NCBI RefSeq assembly: GCF_027213965.1 | Contig: NZ_JAPWGX010000004.1 | Coordinates: 186,001-250,000, forward strand | Reading direction: 5' to 3' | From: Maritalea porphyrae | GTDB taxonomy: Bacteria; Pseudomonadota; Alphaproteobacteria; Rhizobiales; Devosiaceae | Length of the DNA: 64,000 bases | Shown: piece after piece, positions 36,564 through 46,100 of the stretch | Layout of the letters: the number at the start of each line of letters is the position of its first letter | How positions within the stretch are numbered: position 1 is the stretch's first letter | Position numbers and translations under genes: made by a program | Notes under the pieces: model-generated | Databases searched by the model: none | What the model was told of the DNA's origin: nothing | Seen by the model: only the letters and a program-made list of their open reading frames with translations

Positions 36564-38213
36564 ATGGCACTTTTAGATTTTTTGGTCTCCATTTTTGGCG
36601 CAACGATGCTGCTGCTTTTTGCCGTGCGTTTGGTGCAAAATAGCATCGAACGTGTAAAGGGTCCTGAGTTCAGACGGCTCCTCACGCAAACGCGTAGTCC
36701 TTACCGAGGAGCTGCGGTTGGTTTTGTTCTTGCCATTCTGTTGCAAAGCTCTGCGGCGGTGGCGGTTCTAACATCGGGGTTCTCTGTTGGGGGCGCGTTA
36801 AGTGCGGCCACGGGGCTTGCAATTATTCTAGGCGCTGATTTGGGTTCAGCAATTGTGGTGCGCATGCTGTCGTTGGACTTGCATTGGCTTGCGCCCATTT
36901 TGTTGGGCATCGGTGGATGGCTTTATTTAAAATTCAGTGCAAGGAACATCAGGCAAGTTGGGGGCATCTTGCTTGGTATTGCACTGATCATTGTGGCACT
37001 GGGCATGTTGCGCGCTACAATTGAACCCTTGCAGTCTAGCGACTTGTTGCCTGCCATCGAAAGTTCATTGGCCGCCGATCCGGTTTTAGCTTTTGTTCTG
37101 GGGGCCGTTTTGGCCTTTGTTATGCATTCAAGCGTCGCTGCCATTTTGATGTTTGGCGTTGCGGTTTCTGCCGGTGCGTTGTCTTTGGATGTTGGTATTG
37201 TTCTGGTGCTTGGTGCCAACCTGGGTGGCGCGTTGGTGCCCTTGTGGATCACACGCACTATGCCCATTGAAGCGCGGCGCGCGGTCACCTTAAATGTGGT
37301 GCTGCGTGGGCTCACCGCTGCAACCTTTGCATTAATTTTTGCACGTGGTTGGCTTGCCAAAATCGACTTTGCGCAAATCGGCCTTATCGGTATCCATGTC
37401 TATTTCAACGCGGTGTTGTTGATCTATTTGCCTTTTGTTGGGTTGGTCGCCAAACTTGCGACCCGTCTAATGCCAGAGCAATTGCACAATCAAAACTCTG
37501 AACGATCTATGTTGGAACGCTCTTTGTTGGATGAGCAAGCGCTAAAGTCTGCCTCCACAACCATCATTTCCCTTAGACGCGAAGTTGTTCGGGTCACCCA
37601 GTTGACCGAGCAAATGACCAAAGAAGTTTTGACCTGGTTTACGATGGGAACAGCGCCGGATGCTGAACTGTTAAAACGCGATGCGCGGTTGGTGCATAAT
37701 GCGGGCCAAGCCATTCGACAATATGTGACAAGAATTTCAGCTGAAAAACTGAGTAAATCCGAATTCAAACGTATGCGAGATCTGGCCGACTATGCTTTGT
37801 CATTGGAAGCTGCCGCCGATATTGTGGTCCAGCGGCTGCTCAATGTTGTTGAAACCTGCAGAAACGAAAAGCTGCGGTTCTCTGATAATGGACGCAAAGA
37901 AATACAAAGCATTGCTGAGCAGCTGTTGCAAAATATGTCGAAATCTTATGACCTTCTGGTCACAGATGATGTTGAAGCCGCACGTGAATTGTTTCGCGAT
38001 AAGGATGAATTGGGGGCTTTGGTCGGACGGTCCAGAAAACGCCACTTGATGCGTCTAAAAGACGGGCTTGAAACAAGTGTGGCCACGAGCGAATTACATC
38101 TTGAGTGCTTGTCGGCAATGAAAGAGCTAAACGCGCGTACTGTTGCAAACGCTTATCCAATATTAAAACGTGAGGGGCAGCTACTCCAATCACGTCTGAT
38201 CCTTGAGGGGTAG
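36564..38213 (+). CDS. Second Na+/Pi cotransporter-family protein, last gene of the ugp operon
   Basis: 549 residues. N-terminal membrane half with the repeated PNaS patterns LLQSSAAVAVLTSG ... ILGADLGSAIVV and MHSSVAAILMFG ... LGANLGGALVP. The second GANLG half resembles the first, but the canonical QSSS is changed to QSSA/HSSV. The C-terminal half (about 330-545) is a helical PhoU-like domain. It starts 3 bp after ugpQ. Location suggests it moves phosphate freed from G3P metabolism, possibly outwards; direction is an inference. The 15597 paralogue differs in sequence and length. Confidence 0.88.
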   Translation: MALLDFLVSIFGATMLLLFAVRLVQNSIERVKGPEFRRLLTQTRSPYRGAAVGFVLAILLQSSAAVAVLTSGFSVGGALSAATGLAIILGADLGSAIVVRMLSLDLHWLAPILLGIGGWLYLKFSARNIRQVGGILLGIALIIVALGMLRATIEPLQSSDLLPAIESSLAADPVLAFVLGAVLAFVMHSSVAAILMFGVAVSAGALSLDVGIVLVLGANLGGALVPLWITRTMPIEARRAVTLNVVLRGLTAATFALIFARGWLAKIDFAQIGLIGIHVYFNAVLLIYLPFVGLVAKLATRLMPEQLHNQNSERSMLERSLLDEQALKSASTTIISLRREVVRVTQLTEQMTKEVLTWFTMGTAPDAELLKRDARLVHNAGQAIRQYVTRISAEKLSKSEFKRMRDLADYALSLEAAADIVVQRLLNVVETCRNEKLRFSDNGRKEIQSIAEQLLQNMSKSYDLLVTDDVEAARELFRDKDELGALVGRSRKRHLMRLKDGLETSVATSELHLECLSAMKELNARTVANAYPILKREGQLLQSRLILEG

Positions 38214-38223
38214 CCTCAAGGAT
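38199..38223. terminator. Hairpin overlapping the stop of the ugp operon's last gene
   Basis: Perfect 10-bp stem ATCCTTGAGG / CCTCAAGGAT with loop GGTAG that contains part of the stop codon. No T run follows on either strand. It sits between convergent operons (ugp and mla), so it may act as a bidirectional transcript end. Confidence 0.55.
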
Positions 38224-38255
38224 TGCAGCAATATTGGCTGTCGCAATACCTTAGA

Positions 38256-38867
38256 CTAGGCCGACTTTGCGCTCCAACTAAGAATTTGCAAAGCAACGTC
38301 GTGCAAGGCGGAATCAAGGCTTGCAATTGCACCCACATCGACGGTTCTTTGCAAGGGAACTGTCGCCGAAAATACTGCGGACGCAAAGATGCTGCCACGG
38401 CGTTCGTTGACCAACTTTGCGGACAGCTTCACCGAAGCTTGCGGTGGCGTGCTTGTTGTGTCGATTTCAAAGGCGCGAATTTCTGTAGCAAGGGTCACGT
38501 CAACCGAAAGTTGATCGCTTGGGCGCCCAACGTTCTTAAAGGCTGCATTTTCAAATGTTTCTAAAAGGCGGGTTTGAATGAGAACAGGAAGACTGTCTGA
38601 CCATTGGGCCTTTGGCAGATAACTTAGTACGCCACCAGCAGACCGTACAACAACGCGCTCAGTTTCATAGGTTTGCACGGAAATTGGCCGTGTGATCACA
38701 AGTGTACGCGAACTGGCGCGGCGCACCCTATCGGTTTGAGCCGCGGTGAGATCAAACGTTTCGCGAGGAGCGGCGGTGATCGTGCACCCGATTACTGGCA
38801 GCGTTAGGCAAGCAGCGCCAGAAAGCAGAAAGAGGCGTCTTGTGTGAAGCTTTAGGTCATGTGTCAT
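38256..38867 (-). CDS. Auxiliary lipoprotein of an MCE/Mla-type transporter (ABC_trans_aux, PqiC-like)
   Basis: 203 residues. Lipoprotein signal: an arginine-containing N-terminus followed by a hydrophobic stretch and lipobox LPVIGC (cysteine about 28). The body matches the DUF330/ABC_trans_aux family: SRTLVITRPISVQTYETERVVVR then ISYLPKAQWSD-like segments (YLPKAQWSDSLPVLIQTRLLE). Such lipoproteins partner MlaD/PqiB-type MCE proteins at the outer membrane or periplasm. It overlaps mlaD by 4 bp (ATGA), last in the operon. Confidence 0.88.
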   Translation of the reverse strand: MTHDLKLHTRRLFLLSGAACLTLPVIGCTITAAPRETFDLTAAQTDRVRRASSRTLVITRPISVQTYETERVVVRSAGGVLSYLPKAQWSDSLPVLIQTRLLETFENAAFKNVGRPSDQLSVDVTLATEIRAFEIDTTSTPPQASVKLSAKLVNERRGSIFASAVFSATVPLQRTVDVGAIASLDSALHDVALQILSWSAKSA

Positions 38868-40177
38868 TGTTTAGTGTACTCCCGAACAGTATCGCCGCCA
38901 AATATGATGCCTTGCGGGTTACGTTCAACTTTTGCCAATACATTATCTAGTCGACGCAGGGTTGCGCGCGCATCAGATGCTAGCGCTTGGTATTCAGACA
39001 AGCCACCGCTTGTAAATTTATTTAGACCAGTAGCGATGGTTGAGGTTCGTGTGTCTAGGTTTTCAGCCAAAGATTGAATTGCTGCGGCGGCTGTTGAAAA
39101 CTGTTCAAAAAGACCTTCATCACCAGCGCCATTTGCCATTTTATCGATTGCATCAACGATTGAGCGAACCTGGGCCACGGAGATGGTCAACTCATCCGAA
39201 ACGGTTGTCATATTACCCATGAAGGATTCTAGGTTGCCTTTGTTTTGCTCTAGGACTGAAGAAATAGCACCGATGTTTTCGATAAATTGTTTCACCGTCT
39301 CTGGGTCAATTCCATTGGTGATCGTTTCTACATTTTGTGTGATCTGGCCAATTTGTTCAGAGGATTTGTTAAGGCTGGCAGAAAGCGCAACCGCGTCATC
39401 AAAGAAGCTGTCGACGCTGTCTGAATTGCGGGAAATTGCCTCTGAGAACTTTGAGGCGTCTTCGATGATTTTGGCAACTTGGCCAGGTTCAATATCACCA
39501 ATAATACCGCGCAATTGTTCTGAGAATTGGCGCAGTTCTGCACTGAGGGGACCGATTTCCTTGCCGGCGCCTGCAAGGCTTGCCAAAAACTGTTCGACCC
39601 CATCTGAATTGGCTGCAAGAGCGGCACTAAATGCTTCCACGTTGGCTAGAGTTGTTGACGTGGTTGCCTCATTGTCATCCAAAAAGTTGTTGAGCCGATC
39701 AAAAGCTACGCTGGCACCGACAATCGTATCTTGCAGACCATCAAGTATTGATTGAAAATCGGATTTGTCGGCAAGGATTGTCGCCGTACGGGTGCTGGTC
39801 GATGGGGGGAGCGCATTGGCAGTTGGTGAGCCACCTGAGAACTGCACATAGGCAACGCCGGTTAAGCCTTGGAACTCAAGAATTGCTTTTGTGTCAGTTT
39901 TGATCGGGGCTTTTGAATCCACTTCCACACTGGCAATAACCTTGCCCGGATCATTTGGATCAATGGCAACAGAGCGGACCTGCCCAATTTTGATGCCGTT
40001 AAACAACACGGGGGTGGAAACACTTAGTCCGGTAACCGTGCCTGTAAACACCACATTGTACTTGTTGGTGGTCACATTGCTGTCAAGAATAGCAAACCAA
40101 TAGATGAAGCCGCCCGTTAAGAACATAACAAGCAGTGAAATCAATCCAACAAGCGAATAGTTTGCTTTGCTTTCCAT
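38864..40177 (-). CDS. mlaD: MlaD-family MCE substrate-binding protein
   Basis: 437 residues, far longer than E. coli MlaD (about 180). One N-terminal membrane helix (about 7-30), an MCE domain (about 40-115) with TGLSVSTPVLFNGIKIGQV and LEFQGLTGVAYVQFSGG, then an extended helical coiled-coil region to the end with repeating SEQL/AKIIEDASKF patterns. Such tails form tubes or needles in the periplasm. Role: phospholipid movement between membranes. It begins 1 bp after mlaF and overlaps the lipoprotein gene. Confidence 0.93.
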   Translation of the reverse strand: MESKANYSLVGLISLLVMFLTGGFIYWFAILDSNVTTNKYNVVFTGTVTGLSVSTPVLFNGIKIGQVRSVAIDPNDPGKVIASVEVDSKAPIKTDTKAILEFQGLTGVAYVQFSGGSPTANALPPSTSTRTATILADKSDFQSILDGLQDTIVGASVAFDRLNNFLDDNEATTSTTLANVEAFSAALAANSDGVEQFLASLAGAGKEIGPLSAELRQFSEQLRGIIGDIEPGQVAKIIEDASKFSEAISRNSDSVDSFFDDAVALSASLNKSSEQIGQITQNVETITNGIDPETVKQFIENIGAISSVLEQNKGNLESFMGNMTTVSDELTISVAQVRSIVDAIDKMANGAGDEGLFEQFSTAAAAIQSLAENLDTRTSTIATGLNKFTSGGLSEYQALASDARATLRRLDNVLAKVERNPQGIIFGGDTVREYTKQ

Positions 40178-40942
40178 CTATTTCTCTCCAATGCGGCGTG
40201 CCCGTGGGCCGCCGAAATATTCTCTTATCCAAGGATCGTCGAACTTGCGCACTTCGTCCAAATTTCCCTGACACATTAGTTTGCCTTTTGAAAGGATAAC
40301 GAGATCACTACAAATTGCGCCAAGACTGTCCAAATCATGGGTAATCATGAAAACGGTGAGATCAAACGCTGCGCGCAGCTCCAAAATAAGCTTGTCAAAT
40401 GCGGCCGCCCCAATGGGGTCCAGTCCGGCGGTTGGCTCATCCAAAAACAGCAATTGCGGATCAAGTGCTAGGGCGCGTGCCAATGCTGCGCGTTTTATCA
40501 TACCCCCCGAGAGTTCGGAAGGAAAAAGATCGCCCGCATGTCGCGGTAGGCCAGCCATTTCGATTTTGGCGCGTGCGGTCTGACTGATTATTTTTGGATC
40601 AAGGTGAAAATGTTCTCGCATGGGAAGTTCGACATTTTCTTGCACCGTAAGAGATGAAAACAACGCGCCTTGCTGGAACAGAACACCGGTTTTCTGCCGA
40701 ATGCGCAGAAGCGCATTTTGGCCGACTTGTCCCAAGTCTTCGCCTAAAATTTGAACTGATCCTGCGCGTATGGGCACGAGGCCCAATAGTGCGCGCATCG
40801 AAACGGATTTACCACAGCCGGAAGGGCCGATGACGCCGACCACGTCGCCCCGTTTGATCGAGAACGATAGATCATTCAAAATCAACCTGTCGCCAAAGCC
40901 GACGCCAAGGCCTTCGACATTTATGATGGGTGCTGAGGTCAA
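40178..40942 (-). CDS. mlaF: MCE/Mla transporter ATPase
   Basis: 254 residues. Walker [12 protein letters not shown], signature LSGGMIKRAALARAL (the MKR variant typical of MlaF), Walker B LLFLDEPTAGLDP, His-loop MITHDLDSL. It powers the MlaE permease. Its ATG overlaps the end of mlaE by 4 bp. Confidence 0.95.
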   Translation of the reverse strand: MTSAPIINVEGLGVGFGDRLILNDLSFSIKRGDVVGVIGPSGCGKSVSMRALLGLVPIRAGSVQILGEDLGQVGQNALLRIRQKTGVLFQQGALFSSLTVQENVELPMREHFHLDPKIISQTARAKIEMAGLPRHAGDLFPSELSGGMIKRAALARALALDPQLLFLDEPTAGLDPIGAAAFDKLILELRAAFDLTVFMITHDLDSLGAICSDLVILSKGKLMCQGNLDEVRKFDDPWIREYFGGPRARRIGEK

Positions 40943-42150
40943 AATCCGATGGCTCCAAAATAAACCGCAAATATGCCATCCAAGACGATAACAATGAAAA
41001 TTGATTTCACCACAGAGGCAGTTGTGTGACGGCCCAATGATTGGGTGGAGCCAGAAACTTGCAAGCCCTCTTGCACCGCAATAATAGCAATTGCCAGTGC
41101 CATCAGAGGTGCCTTTATCAATCCAACCGCAATTGATTGCAAATCGACCACATCGTTTAGCCGTGCAACGAAAACATCAAGTGCGACGCCCCCGGTTATG
41201 CGTGCGGCAAGCGCTGCGCCCAATATGCCCGCGAGTGCACCGATCAACCCAAGTGCTGGCAAGCCAACGATTAGCGCAATGACGCGGGGCATAACGACGG
41301 CGCGGTAAGTGTCGAGCCCCATTACTTCCAAGGCATCAATTTCTTCACGCATTCTCATGGCGCCAATTTCCGCGGTAATGGCTGAACCTGAGCGACCAGC
41401 CACCATGATTGCTGCTAGCAAAATACCGATTTCACGCAGCATGAGTATGCTGCTCAAATCAACCACAAATATGATGGCGCCAAAGTTTTTGAGTTGCTCA
41501 ATTGTTTGTTGAGTCAAAATGACACCAACCACCAATGAGATTAGAATTACGATGGGGATGGCGCGTAGAATGATCTCGTGGAACTGGTTGACAACAGCGG
41601 CAAAACGGATCGGTCCGCGCAGAGTGATCATGCGAAGCAGCGAGACGATAATTTGACCTTGCACCGTGACAAAGTCGACGCCCTCTTTTCCCGCCTCAAC
41701 GATAATGCGACCCAGCGTGTCAATTGGCAGGGTGCGCCGCACATTTTTTACAGGCTCTGGGGCTTTATCCAGTTCGATAAGCTTTTGAACGAGTTCCAAG
41801 TGGCGGTGTTCACCGCCTTCAAATGTAATGGAATAGCCCAATTTGCTCAGTTTTTTGTACTGTGCTGCCAAGGCAGTTGCGCCAAATGTGTCTAGTTCGG
41901 CGACGTTGGAAAAGCTCCAAACCAACGCTGTTGGTTCGTTTAGATCTATTTGAAGAAGTGCGCCAGGCAATTTTGGTTGCGTGTTGACCAACTCATTTGC
42001 GGTCCAAGCGCCAACAATGCCGAGCTCGTTATTTTTCAGCGATCCAAAGCTTGGCTTTGGTCCGCTTGGCATTTTGTCATTTGATGTATGTGACAATTCT
42101 TTTTGCTCAACTTCACTTGGTGCCCAAAATGGGGCGTTTCTTAATAACAC
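40939..42150 (-). CDS. mlaE: MlaE permease with an N-terminal STAS domain (MlaB-MlaE fusion)
   Basis: 403 residues, against about 260 for stand-alone MlaE. Residues about 45-125 resemble a STAS domain (VWSFSNVAELDTFGATALAAQ). The permease follows, with LISLVVGVILTQQTIEQLKNFGA, VDLSSILMLREIGILLAAIMVAGRSG and MVAGRSGSAITAEIGAM (the MlaE/Ttg2B signature). So the MlaB role is built in. The GTG start at 42150 has a poor ribosome-binding site; an in-frame ATG at 42072 would still keep the STAS domain. First gene of a mlaE-mlaF-mlaD-lipoprotein operon. Confidence 0.92.
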   Translation of the reverse strand: MLLRNAPFWAPSEVEQKELSHTSNDKMPSGPKPSFGSLKNNELGIVGAWTANELVNTQPKLPGALLQIDLNEPTALVWSFSNVAELDTFGATALAAQYKKLSKLGYSITFEGGEHRHLELVQKLIELDKAPEPVKNVRRTLPIDTLGRIIVEAGKEGVDFVTVQGQIIVSLLRMITLRGPIRFAAVVNQFHEIILRAIPIVILISLVVGVILTQQTIEQLKNFGAIIFVVDLSSILMLREIGILLAAIMVAGRSGSAITAEIGAMRMREEIDALEVMGLDTYRAVVMPRVIALIVGLPALGLIGALAGILGAALAARITGGVALDVFVARLNDVVDLQSIAVGLIKAPLMALAIAIIAVQEGLQVSGSTQSLGRHTTASVVKSIFIVIVLDGIFAVYFGAIGF

Positions 42151-42713
42151 CTAAACGCAGAAGAATAAAATGATTAATCCTTACGCGGCTAAGGAATTTC
42201 GTCGATTGTTGGCGACTGACTTTTGTTTGAAAATGGCATTGTCTGGAAACTGAAATGGAAAGCGAACTAGGGCTTTTTTAGAAGCAGTAGTTCCATTGTA
42301 ATGTGTCTATTCCGCTAGTTCTTTTAGCAACTTAGTTGTTGCCATAATCCCTTTAGCAACCGTGCCATTGTTTGGAATTTGATTGGCGGGAATGCCTTTT
42401 GGTATTTCAATAAGGGCGCGGGCGAGACGTTTTTTGATGTTGCACGCAGTTTCGCGACCTCGATTGGCGCGGCGTTTCGCGCGCAAATCTATGTCGGGAA
42501 CAATTTGTTCGGCTGCAAGGTGGCTCTGTTTTCACCGTTCACTATGAGCTTGGAAGGGTCACAGCCATAAAGGCAGAACCAGCATTTTTCGAACGCGGTT
42601 TTCGCTTGTTCCCCGACTGTGAGTTCAATTTACTTAACATTGATAGTTATCTATGTTAATTATATATCCTCATGTGCTATGGTGTCTTACTAGGTGATCG
42701 GTGGAGGCACGTT
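42151..42713. promoter_or_regulatory. 563-bp divergent region between mlaE and marR
   Basis: Holds the mlaE promoter (minus) and the marR/dehalogenase promoter (plus, with operator at 42634-42659). The middle (42379-42570) carries a GC-richer 63-codon plus-strand frame of biased composition that I cannot match to a family; it may be a decayed gene or chance. No terminator or RNA gene was recognised. If marR instead starts at the ATG 42672, the gap is 521 bp. Confidence 0.45.
42634..42659. promoter_or_regulatory. 26-bp palindromic operator and promoter of marR-rdhA
   Basis: Two 13-bp arms (42634-42646 and 42647-42659) match at 11 of 13 bases: outer TTAACAT/ATGTTAA and inner GATA/TATC. TTGATA at 42640-42645 and TATATC at 42663-42668 with 17-bp spacing form a plausible promoter whose -35 lies inside the palindrome, as expected for a MarR repressor. 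Confidence 0.75.
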
Positions 42714-43163
42714 TTGGCTAAAGAATTTACACTGCACAATCGGGTTGGTTTTAAGGTGACACGGTTGGCTCGGATAATGGAGGCGCGGCTAGAAAAGCAG
42801 CTGTCAGTTCATGGCGTCACACGACAAATGTGGTGTGTATTGCGTGGGGTGGGCATGGAAGATGTCAACACGCCTTCTGGTTTGGCGGATTATGTTTGTA
42901 TTGCGCGGCCGGCTGTCTCTCGACTGCTAAAGCAGATGGAAGCGCGGGGATTCGTGGAACGCAGTGGCATTTACGATGACAAACGGTACACCGAGGTCGT
43001 GCTAACGGAATTGGGCGAAGAGAAAATGAAGGTGTGCCATGTTTTGGTGCGCGAACTCAATGACCACTTCGCCAATAAGTTGGACGCCAATACCTATGAC
43101 ATTTTGATGGATGCCATTGATGTTTTGACAGACGGTGAAGACGTAAAACTGATGCGTCTCTAG
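42714..43163 (+). CDS. MarR-family transcriptional regulator
   Basis: 149 residues from a TTG at 42714, 6 nt after GGAGG; an ATG at 42672 is in frame but lies only 12 bp beyond the operator and has no clear ribosome-binding site. Winged-helix MarR fold with the recognition region PSGLADYVCIARPAVSRLLKQ split around the turn and the wing DDKRYTEVVLT (about 85-95). MarR proteins often bind small phenolic effectors. The 23-bp gap to the reductive dehalogenase gene makes it the likely sensor of that enzyme's substrate. Confidence 0.88.
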   Translation: MAKEFTLHNRVGFKVTRLARIMEARLEKQLSVHGVTRQMWCVLRGVGMEDVNTPSGLADYVCIARPAVSRLLKQMEARGFVERSGIYDDKRYTEVVLTELGEEKMKVCHVLVRELNDHFANKLDANTYDILMDAIDVLTDGEDVKLMRL

Positions 43164-43186
43164 TTGCGAACTCGGCTTGGGGAACT

Positions 43187-46100
43187 GTGAAACTTTTTTC
43201 TGATAAAAATCGACCCGTCCACTTGGGGCCTTATCCGCTTGAGCGGTTGATACGCCGCGAAGATGGCGCGTTTGACTATGTGAACACACCTGCATTTGAG
43301 CAGTTGAGTTTTGATAATCAAAAATCCCCGCAAAATATTGTGAACGCCATGAGTGAGGCTCAGGCAATGCTTGACGCTATTCGTGACGGCTTAATCAATA
43401 GGGCCGTGGCGCAGGTGTCGGATGATTTAGTGGAGCGGCAGAACCATTTGAAAGCTTTTGGCTATTTTTCCGATGTTTCGATGGCTGCGAGCTGCGCCCT
43501 TCGCCCAGAAATGATTTTGGATCAGCCATTTAGAAATCCCAATATTGATGATCTGGCGCACAAATTGCGCACGCAGCAGACTAAATCGTTAGCCTCTGGG
43601 GTCGATATGATTATGGCGGATTTGCGTGACGCAATGAATGCGCCGCCAAAGCATATGCATGGGCATAAGCACGCATTCGTGTTTTTGGTGGAGCAACCGC
43701 GTGACGCAAGAAAAGACGAACCTGGCTATGATTGGCTTAGCGGCGCAAATCACCACCGCTCAGCATTAAGAGCTATGGAAGCCGCTGTCGTGATTGCCCA
43801 ATATATTCGTTTGTTGGGCCATGAAGCGCGGGCGCACAGCCATTCCACCTCAGACGTAGACCTTAATCATTTGGCTGTTGCTTCGGGTTTGGCGACGGTC
43901 GAAAATGGTGAGCTGTTCAACCCATATCTTGGTACGCGCTTCTCCATAGCGGCAGTTACGACTGAGTTTGAATTTGCTCATGACTTGCCATTGGTTCCAT
44001 TTGATGTGCAGCCGAAATCTAAAACCCATGGCATTGCTTGGCAATTGGGGGCAGGCACTGCAAAAAGTGCGCAAAATATTGACCCTTATAAAAACAGACG
44101 GTTTGTTGATGGGGCGCATCCGTTTGAAACGCTCAAGCGGATAGATAGCCCAACAACTTATATTGATGAAGATCGCGTGCCTAGGGTGCCAAAACGGACC
44201 GATATGTTTGCGCGTTCTTTGTTTGGCGATATGGGACCCAAAAACCAGCAGGCGTCGCGCAATGGTCAATATGTGCGCAAATCTGCACCTTCTATGGCGC
44301 AACGGCGCGGGCTCGGCGCTTTCGTTTTGCTGCAGGATGGGGGGCAAGAAGCCAAGGCATCGGCTGCAACAAATGATCCGCACACCAACGCTGAAAACAT
44401 CAAAGCCATGTCCCATTTTTTGGGCGTGGATGCGGTGGGCATTTCGCGTTGCCCAGATTGGACTTGGTATTCGCACGATGCGACGGGTGAGCCGATTGTG
44501 CCGCCCCATGATCAAGCAATTTCGATGGTGATTGATCAGGGGTATGAAACCATGGAAGGGGCGTCGGGCGATGATTGGATCGCTGTTTCCCAATCTATGC
44601 GCGCTTACCTCCGGTTTTCAATATTTGGAAGCATTGTTGCCAAACAAATCAGACGCCTTGGCTATAAGGCCAAAGCCCATACGGTGATGGACGGTGAGGT
44701 GTTGCAACCACCGCTTTTGCTGTTGTCTGGGCTTGGCGAAGTGAGCCGTATCGGGGAGGTGATTCTGAACCCATTTCTTGGGCCACGCCTAAAGTCGGGT
44801 GTGGTGACCACCGACATGCCGATGGCGCATGACAAACCGATTTCTTTCGGTTTGCAGCAGTTTTGTGAAAGCTGCAACAAATGTGCCCGCGAATGCCCTT
44901 CGGGTGCGATTACCGCGGGTCCGAAGTTAATGTTCAACGGCTATGAGATTTGGAAGTCTGACAGCCAAAAATGCACCACCTATCGCATTACCAACGAAGG
45001 GGGGGCGATGTGCGGAAGGTGCATGAAAACTTGCCCGTGGAATTTGGAAGGCATTTTTGCTGAAGCGCCCTTCAGGTGGGCGGCGATGAATGTGCCCAAA
45101 GCCGCACCCATTTTGGCAAAGCTTGATGATGTGGTGGGAAATGGTGAACGAAACCTCGTCAAGAAATGGTGGTGGGATCTCGAATTATCGGACGATGGTG
45201 CCTATCGCCCAACCCAGCACAAGGTCAATGAACGTGATTTGCAAAAGGATTTGGACCTGAAGTTTGAGGATCAGACCTTAGCGGTCTATCCGGCGAACTT
45301 GGCGCCGCACCCTTGGCCTTTCCCATTTCCTATGGATAGAGAAAAAGGCATCGAAGCTTATCAGGCGATGATTACTGCTGATCAATATAAAGCCAAACTT
45401 GCGATCGGTGAAACAGAGGGCTTGGCGCACGAATATAAGATTGAGGGCGATGCCCCAGTGGTGCGCGTTGAGATCACCAAAGTTGAGCCAATGAGCGAGG
45501 GTGTAACGAAGTACGAGTTTTCTTCGATCATTGGCGAAGATTTGCCTGAATGGACAGCCGGGGCGCATTTGGACATTGTGGTGGCGCCGGAATTCTTGCG
45601 CCAATACTCGATGAGCGGAGATCCGGCCGACCGGTCAACGTACCAAATTGGTGTGTTGCGGGAAGATCAGGGGCGCGGTGGCTCGCAGCTCTTACATCGG
45701 ATTTTCACGTTGGGGCGCAAGGTTTTCATTTCCAAGCCAATCAATCATTTTTCATTGGAAGAAGATGCTAAAAAGACGTTTCTGATGGGGGGCGGTATCG
45801 GCATTACCCCCATGATCGCGATGGCACATCGATTGCATGCAATCGGCGCCGATTTTTCGATGCATTACTCTTGTTCGTCGCGGGCGAGTGCTGGGTTTTT
45901 AGACGACCTATCTAGATTTGAATGGGCCGATAGGGTTCATTTGCACTTTAGCGATGAGGGCAGTCGCGCGGATTTGAACGCGGTGCTTGGCGCATATGAG
46001 GATGGTTGTCATGTTTATACCTGTGGGCCAGAGCGGTACATGCAGTCTGTAATGGAGGCAGCAGAGCGACAGGGTTTTACTGACGATGAACGACATATTG

